64,000 bases of DNA, taken from positions 1 to 64,000 of the forward strand of contig NZ_RJTM01000093.1 of NCBI RefSeq assembly GCF_003725735.1, given 5' to 3'. Origin of the DNA: Sinomicrobium pectinilyticum. GTDB taxonomy: Bacteria > Bacteroidota > Bacteroidia > Flavobacteriales > Flavobacteriaceae. The notes beneath the pieces are model-generated. The model ran no database searches, had not been told where the DNA came from, and saw only the letters and a program-made list of their open reading frames with translations. This document shows, one piece after another, positions 1-9,097 of this stretch (its first letter is position 1; each line of letters begins with the position of its first letter). Both the position numbers and the translations under genes were made by a program.

Positions 1-15
1 TTCCCTTAAATGGCC

Positions 16-207
16 CTATCTGGGCTTGCCCCGGAATAAAAATCTCAGCGGTTTCTGCCACCCGGAATGCTTCCGGATCACCAGAGTGAGGACGATAAAG
101 ACCGGGATCGCTACAGCGATCAACCTTTTCGGCTTGCCCTATAAAGTCCGAACCAGGAAGATACCTAAACCGGCTCATAGTATGAATAGCTTTAGTAGCG
201 CGTTCAT
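16..207 (-). pseudogene. Possible relic of a small membrane protein
   Basis: An ATG at 207 has a strong AAGGAG sequence 7 bases upstream, which is unusual in this phylum. The frame reads MNALLKLFIL, then TGA, AGLGIFLVRTL, then TAG, then 40 codons containing the hydrophobic stretch IAVAIPVFIVLTLVI flanked by basic residues, then TAG. Joined, it would be a membrane protein of about 60 residues broken by two stops. It may be a decayed gene or chance; no family is recognised. The opposite strand is also open here, but its product is low-complexity and looks like a shadow. Confidence 0.22.
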
Positions 208-374
208 GATTACTCCTTTGCCATTGCGCGCATCGAGGGCACGGGGCTCAAACGAACGCCGGCAGAGGATTAAACAATCGTTATTGAACTTGCTTCTATA
301 ACCTTCCCGATCTAAATCCGGGCCACCACACAACACATAAAAGCACAATCATATAATAATAACGAGCACATTTT

Positions 375-409
375 TACACTTTATCGATAAAATCATACAC
401 TTTATCGAT
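375..409. repeat. 14-base direct repeat pair, possible operator
   Basis: TACACTTTATCGAT occurs at 375-388 and again at 396-409. The copies start 21 bp apart, two helical turns, so a dimeric regulator could bind both on one DNA face. The first copy also contains the palindrome TTATCGATAA. The surroundings are AT-rich and non-coding. The regulated gene is not evident. Confidence 0.4.
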
Positions 410-564
410 TTCTTTAAATGAGATAATTTTTAAAATCCCGAAAAACCAAACTTGTCGGATATTTGAACCGTGATTCTCTGACACTGGTCAGGATGACCAA
501 TAAAACAGATTATACTTTAGGTTATATAAAGTTTCGGATTAGTTAGTTGTTTTAAGATTCATGG

Positions 565-596
565 TTGGTTTAGATTTTTACTGTTGTTTATTTTTG
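565..596 (+). promoter_or_regulatory. Predicted Bacteroidetes-type promoter
   Basis: TTG at 565-567 is followed 21 bases later by TATTTTTG at 589-596, an exact match to the -7 consensus TAnnTTTG with an acceptable spacer. Transcription should start near 603. No open frame follows before the terminator at 643-680, so it may drive a small RNA or the leader of the oligopeptidase gene. Confidence 0.45.
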
Positions 597-602
597 GGGT
601 AG

Positions 603-680
603 TTTAACATGTAAATGTTAATTTAATAAGCACAGTAATTCCAAGAAGCTGTCTGTAAAAAGGCAGCTTCTTTTTTTTTA
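603..680 (+). ncRNA. Candidate small RNA of about 75 nt
   Basis: The stretch lies between a good promoter (565-596) and a strong intrinsic terminator, with no open frame. It would fold into two hairpins: TTAACAT/ATGTTAA at 604-621 with a GTAA loop, then the terminator stem. This promoter-hairpin-terminator layout is typical of a free-standing small RNA. No known RNA family is recognised. It could instead be a terminated leader of the peptidase gene that starts at 767. Confidence 0.35.
643..680 (+). terminator. Intrinsic terminator
   Basis: A 12-bp stem (AAGAAGCTGTCT at 643-654 with AGGCAGCTTCTT at 661-672, one G-U pair) has a six-base loop and is followed by a run of T. It points rightward, so something upstream on the + strand is transcribed. 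Confidence 0.75.
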
Positions 681-766
681 TCCCCAACATATCCTCTCCG
701 GACGCATGCTAAACTTTTTCTTCTCCTGTGGATATCCTATATTCGTAAACAGAAAAAAAGATATCC

Positions 767-2818
767 ATGTACAACACCAAAGAATTATTTGATAACGCAT
801 ATGGTTTCGCACCATTCGGTAAAATACAACCGGCAGATTATCTCCCCTTGATAGAAAGGGAAATAGAGAATGCCAAACGGGAAATAGATGAAATCACTTC
901 AAATCCTGATATCCCGGATTTTAAAAACACCATAGAGGCCATGGAGTATTCCGGGGAATATCTGGACAGGATCACCAGTATGTTCTTCAACCTCAATAGT
1001 GCCGAGACCAATGATGAAATACAAAAACTGGCACAAAAAATCTCCCCCCTACTGGCAGAATTCGGCAATGACATCCGGCTCAACCAGGAGCTTTTTAAGC
1101 GCATTGAAGCCGTCTATCTCCAAAGAGAGAACCTGGAACTGAATACAGAACAACAAACATTGCTTGAAAAACGGTATAAAAGTTTTGCCCGGAATGGTGC
1201 AGGGCTTTCCGAAGCTAAAAAAAAGCAACTTAGGGACATCGACAAGGAACTCTCTTCGCTCAGCCTGAAGTTCGGAGAAAATGTCCTCGCGGAAACCAAC
1301 ACGTTCGAACTTCATCTAACTGAAGAAAAGGATATCTCCGGGATTCCCGAAGGAGCTCTGGAAGCTGCCGGAAATCTTGCGGAAAGCAAGGGTAAAGAGG
1401 GATGGATATTTAATCTTAACTATCCCAGTTTCATACCCTTCATGACCTACGCGGACAACCGGGAACTTCGCAAAAAAATGTTCCTCGCTTCTGGTAGTAA
1501 GGGATTTCACGGTGACGAACTGGACAACCGGGAAATTATCCTTAAAATCGCACGCCTTCGGTTTGAACGCGCCAATCTGCTCGGGTACAAAACGCACGCC
1601 CATTATGTTCTGGAGGAACGTATGGCCGAGACGCCCGAGAAGGTAAATGATTTCCTTAATGAGCTCCTGGAAAAGGCAAAACCCGCCGCGCAAAAGGAGT
1701 TCGGACAATTACAGGCATTCGCCCGCGAGCAGGACGGTATTGAGCAATTGCAGAAATGGGACGGCGCTTATTATACGGAGAAGCTCAAACAAAAATTATT
1801 TGATCTCGATGACGAAAAGCTGAAGCCGTATTTTAAACTGGAAAACGTGATTCACGGTGTATTTACCGTGGCCAACAAGCTATACGACCTCAACTTCGAA
1901 GAGGTTCATGACGTAGATAAATATCATGAGGATGTCAAAACGTACAGGGTAACCGACAACAATGACAAATTCATTTCCCTTTTATATGCCGACTTTTTCC
2001 CCAGGCCGGGAAAACGAAACGGTGCATGGATGACTTCCTATAAATCGCAATGCATTAAAAACGGAACGAACGATCGTCCGCACATATCCATCGTATGCAA
2101 TTTCACCAAGCCTACAAAAACGAAACCTTCGCTACTCGCTTTTAACGAGGTTACGACCCTTTTCCATGAATTCGGCCATGCCCTGCACGGCATGCTGGCA
2201 AATACCACATATCCGTCTTTGAGCGGGACCAGCGTATACTGGGATTTTGTGGAACTTCCCAGCCAGGTTCTGGAGAACTGGTGTTACGAAGAAGAGGCCT
2301 TACAACTTTTTGCCAGGCATTACGAAACCGGGGAAAACCTTCCTATTGAGTATATCAAAAAGATCAAAGACTCTTCGAACTTTATGGAAGGCATACAGAC
2401 CATGAGGCAACTCAGTTTCGGTCTCCTGGACATGAGTTGGCACGGTACGGACCCAACCCCGGTAACCGATGTAAAAGCCTACGAAGCAAAGGCTTTTGCC
2501 GCCACCAACCTCTATCCCGAAACTCCCGAAACCTGTATGAGCACGGCATTTTCTCATATATTCCAGGGTGGATATTCATCCGGGTATTACAGCTATAAAT
2601 GGGCAGAAGTGCTCGATGCCGACACCTTTGAATTATTCAAAGAAAAAGGGATTTTTAATAAAGAAGTTGCAAACAAATTCAAAGACAATGTACTTTCCAG
2701 AGGCGGAACGGAAAACCCGATGATCCTCTATAAACGCTTCAGGGGACAGGAACCCAAACCTGATGCACTGCTTCGCAGGGCCGGTTTACTGGAAGAAGTT
2801 TCCTTAAAAACCGAATAA
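767..2818 (+). CDS. dcp: M3 family metallopeptidase (peptidyl-dipeptidase Dcp-like)
   Basis: A zinc oligopeptidase of the thimet oligopeptidase family (M3A), 683 residues, the usual length. The zinc motif HEFGH is at 467-471 and the third ligand E496 lies in ELPSQVLENW, as the family requires. No signal peptide is seen, so it probably acts in the cytoplasm, degrading short peptides or removing C-terminal dipeptides. The ATG at 767 fits the usual N-terminus. TATATTCG about 35 bases upstream is a one-mismatch match to the -7 promoter box. It is monocistronic: a repeat element and an opposite-strand gene follow. Dcp and oligopeptidase A cannot be separated from sequence alone. Confidence 0.93.
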   Translation: MYNTKELFDNAYGFAPFGKIQPADYLPLIEREIENAKREIDEITSNPDIPDFKNTIEAMEYSGEYLDRITSMFFNLNSAETNDEIQKLAQKISPLLAEFGNDIRLNQELFKRIEAVYLQRENLELNTEQQTLLEKRYKSFARNGAGLSEAKKKQLRDIDKELSSLSLKFGENVLAETNTFELHLTEEKDISGIPEGALEAAGNLAESKGKEGWIFNLNYPSFIPFMTYADNRELRKKMFLASGSKGFHGDELDNREIILKIARLRFERANLLGYKTHAHYVLEERMAETPEKVNDFLNELLEKAKPAAQKEFGQLQAFAREQDGIEQLQKWDGAYYTEKLKQKLFDLDDEKLKPYFKLENVIHGVFTVANKLYDLNFEEVHDVDKYHEDVKTYRVTDNNDKFISLLYADFFPRPGKRNGAWMTSYKSQCIKNGTNDRPHISIVCNFTKPTKTKPSLLAFNEVTTLFHEFGHALHGMLANTTYPSLSGTSVYWDFVELPSQVLENWCYEEEALQLFARHYETGENLPIEYIKKIKDSSNFMEGIQTMRQLSFGLLDMSWHGTDPTPVTDVKAYEAKAFAATNLYPETPETCMSTAFSHIFQGGYSSGYYSYKWAEVLDADTFELFKEKGIFNKEVANKFKDNVLSRGGTENPMILYKRFRGQEPKPDALLRRAGLLEEVSLKTE

Positions 2819-2825
2819 AAGAAGT

Positions 2826-2970
2826 AAGGTGTCTGAAAAGATTTTTAACCACAAAGTCAGCAAAAAATACGCAAAGTTCACAAAGGAACAGGTACTTTAT
2901 TACAAGGTGTCTAACCTTTTTATTTCTTTGTGGTTTTAATAGAAGAAATTGAAGCCTTTTTAGACACCTT
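2826..2970. repeat. Nested palindromic intergenic element
   Basis: AAGGTGTCT at 2826-2834 is matched by its complement AGACACCTT at 2962-2970. Inside, AACCACAAAG (2847-2856) pairs with CTTTGTGGTT (2926-2935). A third AAGGTGTCT lies at 2904-2912. The element fills the whole gap between two convergent genes. The nested arms could act as a bidirectional terminator, but the ordered repeats also resemble a small non-autonomous mobile element. Confidence 0.5.
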
Positions 2971-2975
2971 CTTTT

Positions 2976-3335
2976 TTATTTTTTCCTTGCTTTTTCCAAG
3001 GCCTGGTACCCTCCTTTGAGGTTATAGACCTCTTTAAATCCAAGCGAATCTAATGTCTTTGAAGCCTTGGCACTTCGCTTTCCCGTCCTGCAATAGAGAT
3101 AAACCGGGGTTTCCTTATCGATCCCTTCCCATTGCCCGATAAAATCCGGATTGGAATAATCCAGGTTTAACGCTCCCTGAATATGCCCCTCTCCGTACTC
3201 TTCCGGAGTGCGTACATCCACCAGGAACTTCCCTGCCAATTCTTTTTCATCCATTTTTGTGATATCCACATCCTTGACCTGCCCCTGGGCAAACATCCCC
3301 GAAAGGCAACAAAAAATTACCAGAAAATACTTCAT
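2976..3335 (-). CDS. Secreted single-domain rhodanese-like protein
   Basis: This 119-residue protein has an N-terminal signal peptide (about residues 1-19, ending FAQGQ) followed by one rhodanese domain. The domain shows the VDVRTPEEY strand-turn, the GHIQGA segment and the active-site loop with C82 in CRTGKRS. An intact cysteine suggests sulfurtransferase or persulfide-carrier activity in the periplasm. The partner is unknown. The gene is convergent with dcp and shares its orientation with the membrane protein gene behind it. Confidence 0.85.
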   Translation of the reverse strand: MKYFLVIFCCLSGMFAQGQVKDVDITKMDEKELAGKFLVDVRTPEEYGEGHIQGALNLDYSNPDFIGQWEGIDKETPVYLYCRTGKRSAKASKTLDSLGFKEVYNLKGGYQALEKARKK

Positions 3336-3375
3336 GACCTACAAAATTTAATTCGAGATAAAATTAATGAATTAT

Positions 3376-4215
3376 TCATATTCCTTTCAAGAACAGTAAC
3401 AATGCGCCCCATAAAACCGGTATGCCCTCCACCCAGAAACTACTGTAATATTTATTCTGCTTTACTCCCGAGTAAAGAAGGGCTATACCCACCAGTGTAG
3501 CTATGACCAGCAAAGACAACCCGTCCGGCCACAATGTATTCCGCTTTAACAATTCCAGCACCAAAACCAGCAGCAACAGTGATATACCGAGCAATTTGGC
3601 ATTACGGATACCTATTTTTTGTGGTATAGTCCCAAGAGAAAGGTCATCCACCGCCATATCCCGGATTTCAAAAGGGATGGTCAGCACTACCACAAACAGA
3701 AAGCGTTGCAGCCATTCCAGGGCAACATCCCACACCAATCCGTCTCTTGCGGATATTATCCCGGAATTATTTATCAGGGGCAGCAAAACCGTTGTACTGC
3801 TCCACACCAGGGCCACAATAAAGATCTTTATCCCCGGGGAATTGCGGATATTGCGGAAAGACGTATAAAAAGGTACCGCATAAAAAAAGGAAAGCACCAT
3901 AAGGACCCCGAGTAGCAGGAGGGCATAAGGGCTCAGTTGAAACAGATAATATCCGCATAAAGCAAAACAGATAAAACTGAAATACTGTATACTCTTTACA
4001 TATTGTGTTTTTACAATGTAAAAATGCCTGGCCTCACTGCCGTACTTTATAAAATTATACCCTACGATCGTTCCGTAAAAAACAGCATAGCAAACATCCT
4101 CATCATACGGAACATCAAAGTTCAGCAAGGTAATAACCGTCAGTGAATAAACTGCCAGGGCAACATGTATACTTGCCTCAAGATAGAAGTTAAATACCTT
4201 TGTTAAAACGTTCAT
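3376..4215 (-). CDS. Multi-pass membrane protein, UbiA-like
   Basis: A 279-residue integral membrane protein with about eight hydrophobic segments. FEIRDMAVDDLSLGTIPQ resembles the second aspartate-rich motif of UbiA prenyltransferases. The first motif (NDxxDxxxD) is not recognisable; YNFIKYGSEARHF stands where it is expected. It may therefore be a divergent UbiA-fold protein without standard prenyl-diphosphate binding. Substrate unknown. It is transcribed divergently from gcvP with a gap of about 170 bases. Confidence 0.6.
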   Translation of the reverse strand: MNVLTKVFNFYLEASIHVALAVYSLTVITLLNFDVPYDEDVCYAVFYGTIVGYNFIKYGSEARHFYIVKTQYVKSIQYFSFICFALCGYYLFQLSPYALLLLGVLMVLSFFYAVPFYTSFRNIRNSPGIKIFIVALVWSSTTVLLPLINNSGIISARDGLVWDVALEWLQRFLFVVVLTIPFEIRDMAVDDLSLGTIPQKIGIRNAKLLGISLLLLVLVLELLKRNTLWPDGLSLLVIATLVGIALLYSGVKQNKYYSSFWVEGIPVLWGALLLFLKGI

Positions 4216-4337
4216 CAGACAAAAATAAAGAATACGCTTTATTTCCTTACAACACGCTCAAAATATTCCTCGATCCGGCCGTTAAAAACTTTGTGTACAA
4301 GAACATATAAAAGGTTATTTTTAACAAATATAATATG

Positions 4338-4345
4338 TACTTTTG
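4338..4345 (+). promoter_or_regulatory. gcvP promoter -7 box
   Basis: TACTTTTG matches TAnnTTTG exactly, 44 bases before the gcvP start. The upstream region is very AT-rich, with no clear TTG at the -33 position. No glycine riboswitch fold was noticed in the short leader. Confidence 0.45.
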
Positions 4346-4389
4346 CGCCGCAAACACGACTAATTTACACATACACTTAATTTTAGAGA

Positions 4390-7242
4390 ATGAGAACAGA
4401 TTCTTTTGCAGTACGCCACATTGGCCCGCGAGAGGGCGACCTTAATAAAATGCTGGGTGTCATAGGAGTGGAAAGCCTGGATCAACTGATCTATGAAACC
4501 ATTCCGGATGACATCCGATTAAAAGAAAGCCTGGATCTTCCCCGGGCCCTCAGTGAAAACGAGTTTCTTTACCACATCCAGAAACTCGCTGCCAAAAATA
4601 AAATGTTCAAATCATATATAGGGCTGGGATATCATGAAACCTTTACCCCCTCCGTTATTAAGAGAAACGTGCTGGAAAGCCCGGGCTGGTACACGGCTTA
4701 TACTCCCTATCAGGCAGAAATCGCACAGGGAAGGCTGGAAGCATTACTGAATTTCCAGACCATGGTCTGTGATCTTACCGGCATGCCGCTTGCCAATGCC
4801 TCTCTTCTGGACGAAGGTACCGCCGCCGCCGAAGCAATGGCCATGCTCTTCGAACTCCGTTCCAGAGATCAGAAAAAAGATGACGTTGTTAAATTTTTCG
4901 TGTCGGAAGAAATATTGCCACAGACTCTTTCTATCCTGAAAACCAGGGCAACTCCCCTTGGCGTGGAACTTGTAACCGGAGACCACAGGTCTTTTGGTTT
5001 TACTACGGATTTTTTCGGTGCAATTCTTCAATATCCCGGAAAATACGGAGAGGTTTACGATTACGGGGAATTTGTTACGAGGGCTAAAGAAAATAGCATT
5101 AAAGTAGCCGTGGCTGCCGATATCCTGAGTCTCGTACTGCTTACCCCTCCCGGTGAGTTCGGAGCGGATGTAGTGGTAGGGACCACCCAGCGTTTCGGGA
5201 TACCGATGGGATACGGAGGTCCCCACGCAGCCTATTTTGCCACAAAAGAAGAATACAAAAGAAACGTCCCCGGAAGGATTATCGGCGTTACGAAAGACGT
5301 TAACGGCAATCGTGCACTGCGAATGGCGCTACAAACCCGGGAACAACACATAAAAAGGGACAAGGCTACTTCCAACATCTGTACCGCACAGGTACTCCTG
5401 GCCGTCATGGCCGGAATGTACGCCGTTTACCACGGACCGGAAGGCCTGAAATATATTGGCAATAAAGTACACCGTTCCACTATTACACTTTCTGGCATAC
5501 TGGAGCAGCTCGGTTACGAACAGACCAACGCTTCGTATTTCGATACCCTTGTGATTAAAGCAGATGCCTCCAGGCTCCGTGAAGTAGCCGAAAGCCGGGA
5601 GATCAATTTCCTCTACATAGATGACAATACCGTCTCCGTAGCTATAAATGAAGCTACCTCCACAGACGACCTTAACGATATCATTGCTGTTTTTGCGGAA
5701 GCCGCCGGAAAAGAGACTATTCTTCTCGATGCTCTAGAAGAAACGACAGTGATCCCCGAAGCGCTGCAAAGGACTTCCGCTTTCCTCGAAAACGAAGTGT
5801 TTAATGCCTATCATTCCGAAACCGCATTGATGCGTTACCTGAGGAAACTGGAGCGAAAGGATCTTTCCCTTAACCACTCCATGATCTCTCTGGGTTCCTG
5901 TACCATGAAACTGAATGCAGCTTCCGAGATGTTGCCGGTAAGTATGGCGCAATGGGCTAACATTCACCCGTTTGTTCCCGTAGAGCAGGTAGAAGGTTAC
6001 CAGGAAGTACTTCGCGAACTCGAACAGCAACTCAATATTATTACCGGCTTTGCCGGAACATCCCTGCAACCGAATTCCGGGGCCCAGGGAGAGTTCGCCG
6101 GACTCATGGTTATCCGTGCCTATCACGAAGCCAACGGGGAGACGAACAGGAACATATGCCTCATTCCGGCCTCTGCCCACGGTACCAATCCCGCTTCGGC
6201 GGTAATGGCGGGGATGAAGGTGGTAGTGACCAAAACCGACGAAAAAGGAAATATTGATGTTGACGATCTGCGTGAAAAAGCAGAGAAACATAAAGATAAC
6301 CTGGCTGCCCTTATGGTAACCTATCCTTCTACACATGGGGTATTCGAATCCTCCATTAAGGAAATCACCAGGATCATCCACGACAATGGCGGACAGGTAT
6401 ATATGGACGGCGCCAATATGAACGCCCAGGTAGGCCTTACCAATCCGGCCACCATCGGAGCAGACGTATGTCACCTGAACCTCCATAAGACCTTTGCCAT
6501 TCCCCATGGCGGTGGCGGCCCCGGAGTAGGCCCTATATGTGTGGCAGAACATCTTGTGAAATTCTTACCGTCCAGTCCGGTAATAAAAACAGGAGGCGAC
6601 AATGCCATTACCGCGATTTCCGCAGCGCCCTGGGGAAGCGCCCTCGTATGCCTGATCTCCTATGGCTACATTAAAATGCTTGGCGTTAACGGCCTGACCA
6701 ATGCTACCAGACATGCCCTCCTCAATGCAAACTATATAAAGAACCGGCTTAGCGGGCACTTTGATGTGCTCTACACCGGGGAAAAAGGCAGGGCGGCCCA
6801 TGAGATGATCGTGGATTGCAGGCCTTTCAAGAAAAACGGTATTGAAGTAACCGATATAGCCAAACGTCTGATAGATTACGGGTTCCACTCGCCTACCGTG
6901 TCGTTCCCGGTAGCAGGCACATTAATGATCGAACCTACCGAAAGTGAAAACCTGGAGGAACTCGACCGTTTTTGTGATGCCATGATCTCCATCCGTACGG
7001 AAATAGATAAAGCCACGGCCGGGGATGTAAACAATGTACTGAAAAATGCCCCCCATACCCTGGAGATGCTCACAGCAGACGATTGGCACCTGCCATACAC
7101 CAGAAAGGAGGCAGCTTATCCGCTCGATTACATCGCTGAAAACAAGTTCTGGCCTTCCGTCAGACGGGTAGATGATGCCTATGGCGATCGTAATCTGATG
7201 TGTACCTGTGCCCCGATGGAAGCATATGCAGACGCAGAATAG
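4390..7242 (+). CDS. gcvP: Glycine dehydrogenase (decarboxylating), P protein
   Basis: The P protein of the glycine cleavage system decarboxylates glycine and passes the aminomethyl group to lipoyl-GcvH. At 950 residues it is the fused single-chain form, with both halves present. The PLP-binding lysine is K700 in [16 protein letters not shown]. The N-terminus has the family phrase FAVRHIGP. gcvH and gcvT are not in the window, so the system is dispersed. A strong terminator follows directly, so the gene is monocistronic. Confidence 0.97.
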   Translation: MRTDSFAVRHIGPREGDLNKMLGVIGVESLDQLIYETIPDDIRLKESLDLPRALSENEFLYHIQKLAAKNKMFKSYIGLGYHETFTPSVIKRNVLESPGWYTAYTPYQAEIAQGRLEALLNFQTMVCDLTGMPLANASLLDEGTAAAEAMAMLFELRSRDQKKDDVVKFFVSEEILPQTLSILKTRATPLGVELVTGDHRSFGFTTDFFGAILQYPGKYGEVYDYGEFVTRAKENSIKVAVAADILSLVLLTPPGEFGADVVVGTTQRFGIPMGYGGPHAAYFATKEEYKRNVPGRIIGVTKDVNGNRALRMALQTREQHIKRDKATSNICTAQVLLAVMAGMYAVYHGPEGLKYIGNKVHRSTITLSGILEQLGYEQTNASYFDTLVIKADASRLREVAESREINFLYIDDNTVSVAINEATSTDDLNDIIAVFAEAAGKETILLDALEETTVIPEALQRTSAFLENEVFNAYHSETALMRYLRKLERKDLSLNHSMISLGSCTMKLNAASEMLPVSMAQWANIHPFVPVEQVEGYQEVLRELEQQLNIITGFAGTSLQPNSGAQGEFAGLMVIRAYHEANGETNRNICLIPASAHGTNPASAVMAGMKVVVTKTDEKGNIDVDDLREKAEKHKDNLAALMVTYPSTHGVFESSIKEITRIIHDNGGQVYMDGANMNAQVGLTNPATIGADVCHLNLHKTFAIPHGGGGPGVGPICVAEHLVKFLPSSPVIKTGGDNAITAISAAPWGSALVCLISYGYIKMLGVNGLTNATRHALLNANYIKNRLSGHFDVLYTGEKGRAAHEMIVDCRPFKKNGIEVTDIAKRLIDYGFHSPTVSFPVAGTLMIEPTESENLEELDRFCDAMISIRTEIDKATAGDVNNVLKNAPHTLEMLTADDWHLPYTRKEAAYPLDYIAENKFWPSVRRVDDAYGDRNLMCTCAPMEAYADAE

Positions 7243-7265
7243 AACTTATAAAATATATGATTTAC

Positions 7266-7304
7266 AAGGCTTTCGGGAAAATTTTCCCGAAAGCCTTTTT
7301 TATT
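7266..7304 (+). terminator. Strong intrinsic terminator after gcvP
   Basis: A perfect 16-base inverted repeat, AAGGCTTTCGGGAAAA at 7266-7281 with its complement at 7282-7297, is followed by a T-rich tract. Confidence 0.9.
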
Positions 7305-7425
7305 TTTCACCTGTGCCTGACAGTTTTCTCTGAATTATTGTTACTGTTGGACATCGTATTTTTTCCTATGCGCGCATAACAAAAATAAAAGCAATTTCCT
7401 ACCTTTAGAAAAAATCGTTCGTATA

Positions 7426-8484
7426 ATGAATATCAAAATCACCGGTACGGGATGCTATATTCCCTCCGAAGTAGAACTGAATTCCGGTTTTTCCGAACGC
7501 GAATTCCTAGATGCCAATGGTGTAAGGCTCGATCCTCCCAATGAGGTTATTATAGATAAGTTCAAAGCTATAACCGGTATTGCGGAAAGGCGTTATGCCA
7601 AAGAACATCTCAATACCTCAGACCTCGCCTTTTTTGCAGCGGAGAAAGCTATTGAGGATTCCGGCATCGACCCGGAAACACTGGATTATATTATTGTTGC
7701 CCATAATTTCGGTGATGTAAAGTACGGTTCTATCCAGGGCGATACGGTTCCCTGCCTTGCCTCCAGGGTAAAACACTCGCTTCAGATCAAAAACCCGAAA
7801 TGCGTTGCCTATGACCTTCTTTTCGGTTGTCCGGGTTGGGTAGAGGGGCTTATACAGGCACAAGCTTTCATCAAAGCAGGTATGGCCAAAAAATGCCTGG
7901 TTATCGGGGCAGAGACCTTGTCCAGGGTTATTGATAAACACGACAGGGATTCCATGATATTCTCCGATGGCGCCGGGGCCACGGTCATCGAAACTTCAGA
8001 AAAAGACGAAGGTATGCTGGCCTTTGAGTCCGCCAGCTACACTCATGACGAGGCCTATTACCTGTATTTCGGCAGCTCTTTTAACAAAAGTCTCTGCCCG
8101 AACACCCGCTACATAAAAATGCACGGGAGAAAGATATATGAATTTGCCTGTGTCCATGTCCCCCAGGCTATGAAAGACTGCCTGGACAAAAGCGGGGTAT
8201 CCATAGATGACGTTAAAAAAATATTTATCCATCAGGCCAATGAAAAAATGGACCAGGCCATTGTAAAGCGTTTCTTCCGGCTCTACAAAAAACCTGTTCC
8301 CGAAGACATCATGCCCATGAATATCCAGAAGATGGGAAACAGTTCCGTAGCCACTATTCCTACCTTACTGGATATGGTAAAAAAAGGAGAGATCGAACGG
8401 CAGTCCATACATAAAGGAGATGTTGTTATATTTGCAAGCGTCGGCGCCGGTATGAATATCAATGCCGTCGTGTATAAATGCTGA
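7426..8484 (+). CDS. 3-oxoacyl-ACP synthase III family protein
   Basis: A thiolase-fold condensing enzyme of the KAS III (FabH-like) family, 352 residues. The catalytic triad is complete: C135 in LLFGCPGW, H269 in IHQANEKMD and N305 in GNSSVATIP. It should condense an acyl-CoA or acyl-ACP with malonyl-ACP. It sits with a methyltransferase and a glycosyltransferase rather than with the usual fabH neighbours (plsX, rpmF), so it may be a specialised rather than the housekeeping enzyme. TACCTTTA about 20 bases upstream is a near match to the promoter box. Confidence 0.85.
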   Translation: MNIKITGTGCYIPSEVELNSGFSEREFLDANGVRLDPPNEVIIDKFKAITGIAERRYAKEHLNTSDLAFFAAEKAIEDSGIDPETLDYIIVAHNFGDVKYGSIQGDTVPCLASRVKHSLQIKNPKCVAYDLLFGCPGWVEGLIQAQAFIKAGMAKKCLVIGAETLSRVIDKHDRDSMIFSDGAGATVIETSEKDEGMLAFESASYTHDEAYYLYFGSSFNKSLCPNTRYIKMHGRKIYEFACVHVPQAMKDCLDKSGVSIDDVKKIFIHQANEKMDQAIVKRFFRLYKKPVPEDIMPMNIQKMGNSSVATIPTLLDMVKKGEIERQSIHKGDVVIFASVGAGMNINAVVYKC

Positions 8485-9011
8485 ATATGTACGAAAACAA
8501 CTTTCCACAGAAAAGGTACAACATAACATTGGATTTCCTCAGGGAACACGTTCCTGCCAATGCCAGGATACTGGACCTCGGCACTCCCAATCCTTTTTCA
8601 CAAGTCATGGAAAAAGAGGGTTTCAGGGTGACCAATACCCAAGGGGAAGACCTGGACACGGATGTCAGGGCCGTAACCGGAGAAGGATATGATGTAGTTA
8701 CCGCCTTCGAGATTTTTGAGCATCTCGTTGCACCGTATAACGTAATAAAAGCCATAAAAACGGATAAACTTGTGGCCTCCGTTCCGCTCCGGTTATGGTT
8801 TGCCCCCGCTTACCGAAGCAAAACAGATATGTGGGACAGGCATTACCACGAATTTGAAGACTGGCAGTTCGACTGGCTCCTGGAAAAAGCCGGGTGGGAA
8901 ATAAAAGCTAGGAAAAAATGGACCAATCCTGTGAAAAAAATAGGCCTTCGCCCTTTATTGCGCTATTTCACGCCAAGATATTATGCGGTTTATGCGGAAC
9001 GGAAGAGATAG
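8478..9011 (+). CDS. SAM-dependent methyltransferase (class I)
   Basis: A 177-residue class I methyltransferase. The SAM-binding strand is ARILDLGTP, with the acidic end of strand 2 at GEDLDTDV and the post-motif EIFEHL. The start ATGCTGA overlaps the stop of the KAS III gene by 7 bases, which indicates translational coupling; an ATG at 8487 is an alternative. The substrate is unknown. The neighbours suggest a lipid or glycan. Confidence 0.75.
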   Translation: MLNMYENNFPQKRYNITLDFLREHVPANARILDLGTPNPFSQVMEKEGFRVTNTQGEDLDTDVRAVTGEGYDVVTAFEIFEHLVAPYNVIKAIKTDKLVASVPLRLWFAPAYRSKTDMWDRHYHEFEDWQFDWLLEKAGWEIKARKKWTNPVKKIGLRPLLRYFTPRYYAVYAERKR

Positions 9012-9097
9012 TGATTAGTATACTCTCCTTAGCTTTTTAAAACAAACAACATTTCTTCTGCTCGTTCTGTTGTATGAAGGTCATGTGAGAATAAATA

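Noticed and set aside
26-301. A 91-codon + strand frame at the left edge
   Set aside because: Its sequence has no hydrophobic core or family likeness. The opposite strand looks more protein-like and is reported as a relic.
5734-6552. A 272-codon antisense frame inside gcvP
   Set aside because: It lies wholly within the conserved C-terminal half of gcvP, has no domain likeness and no promoter.
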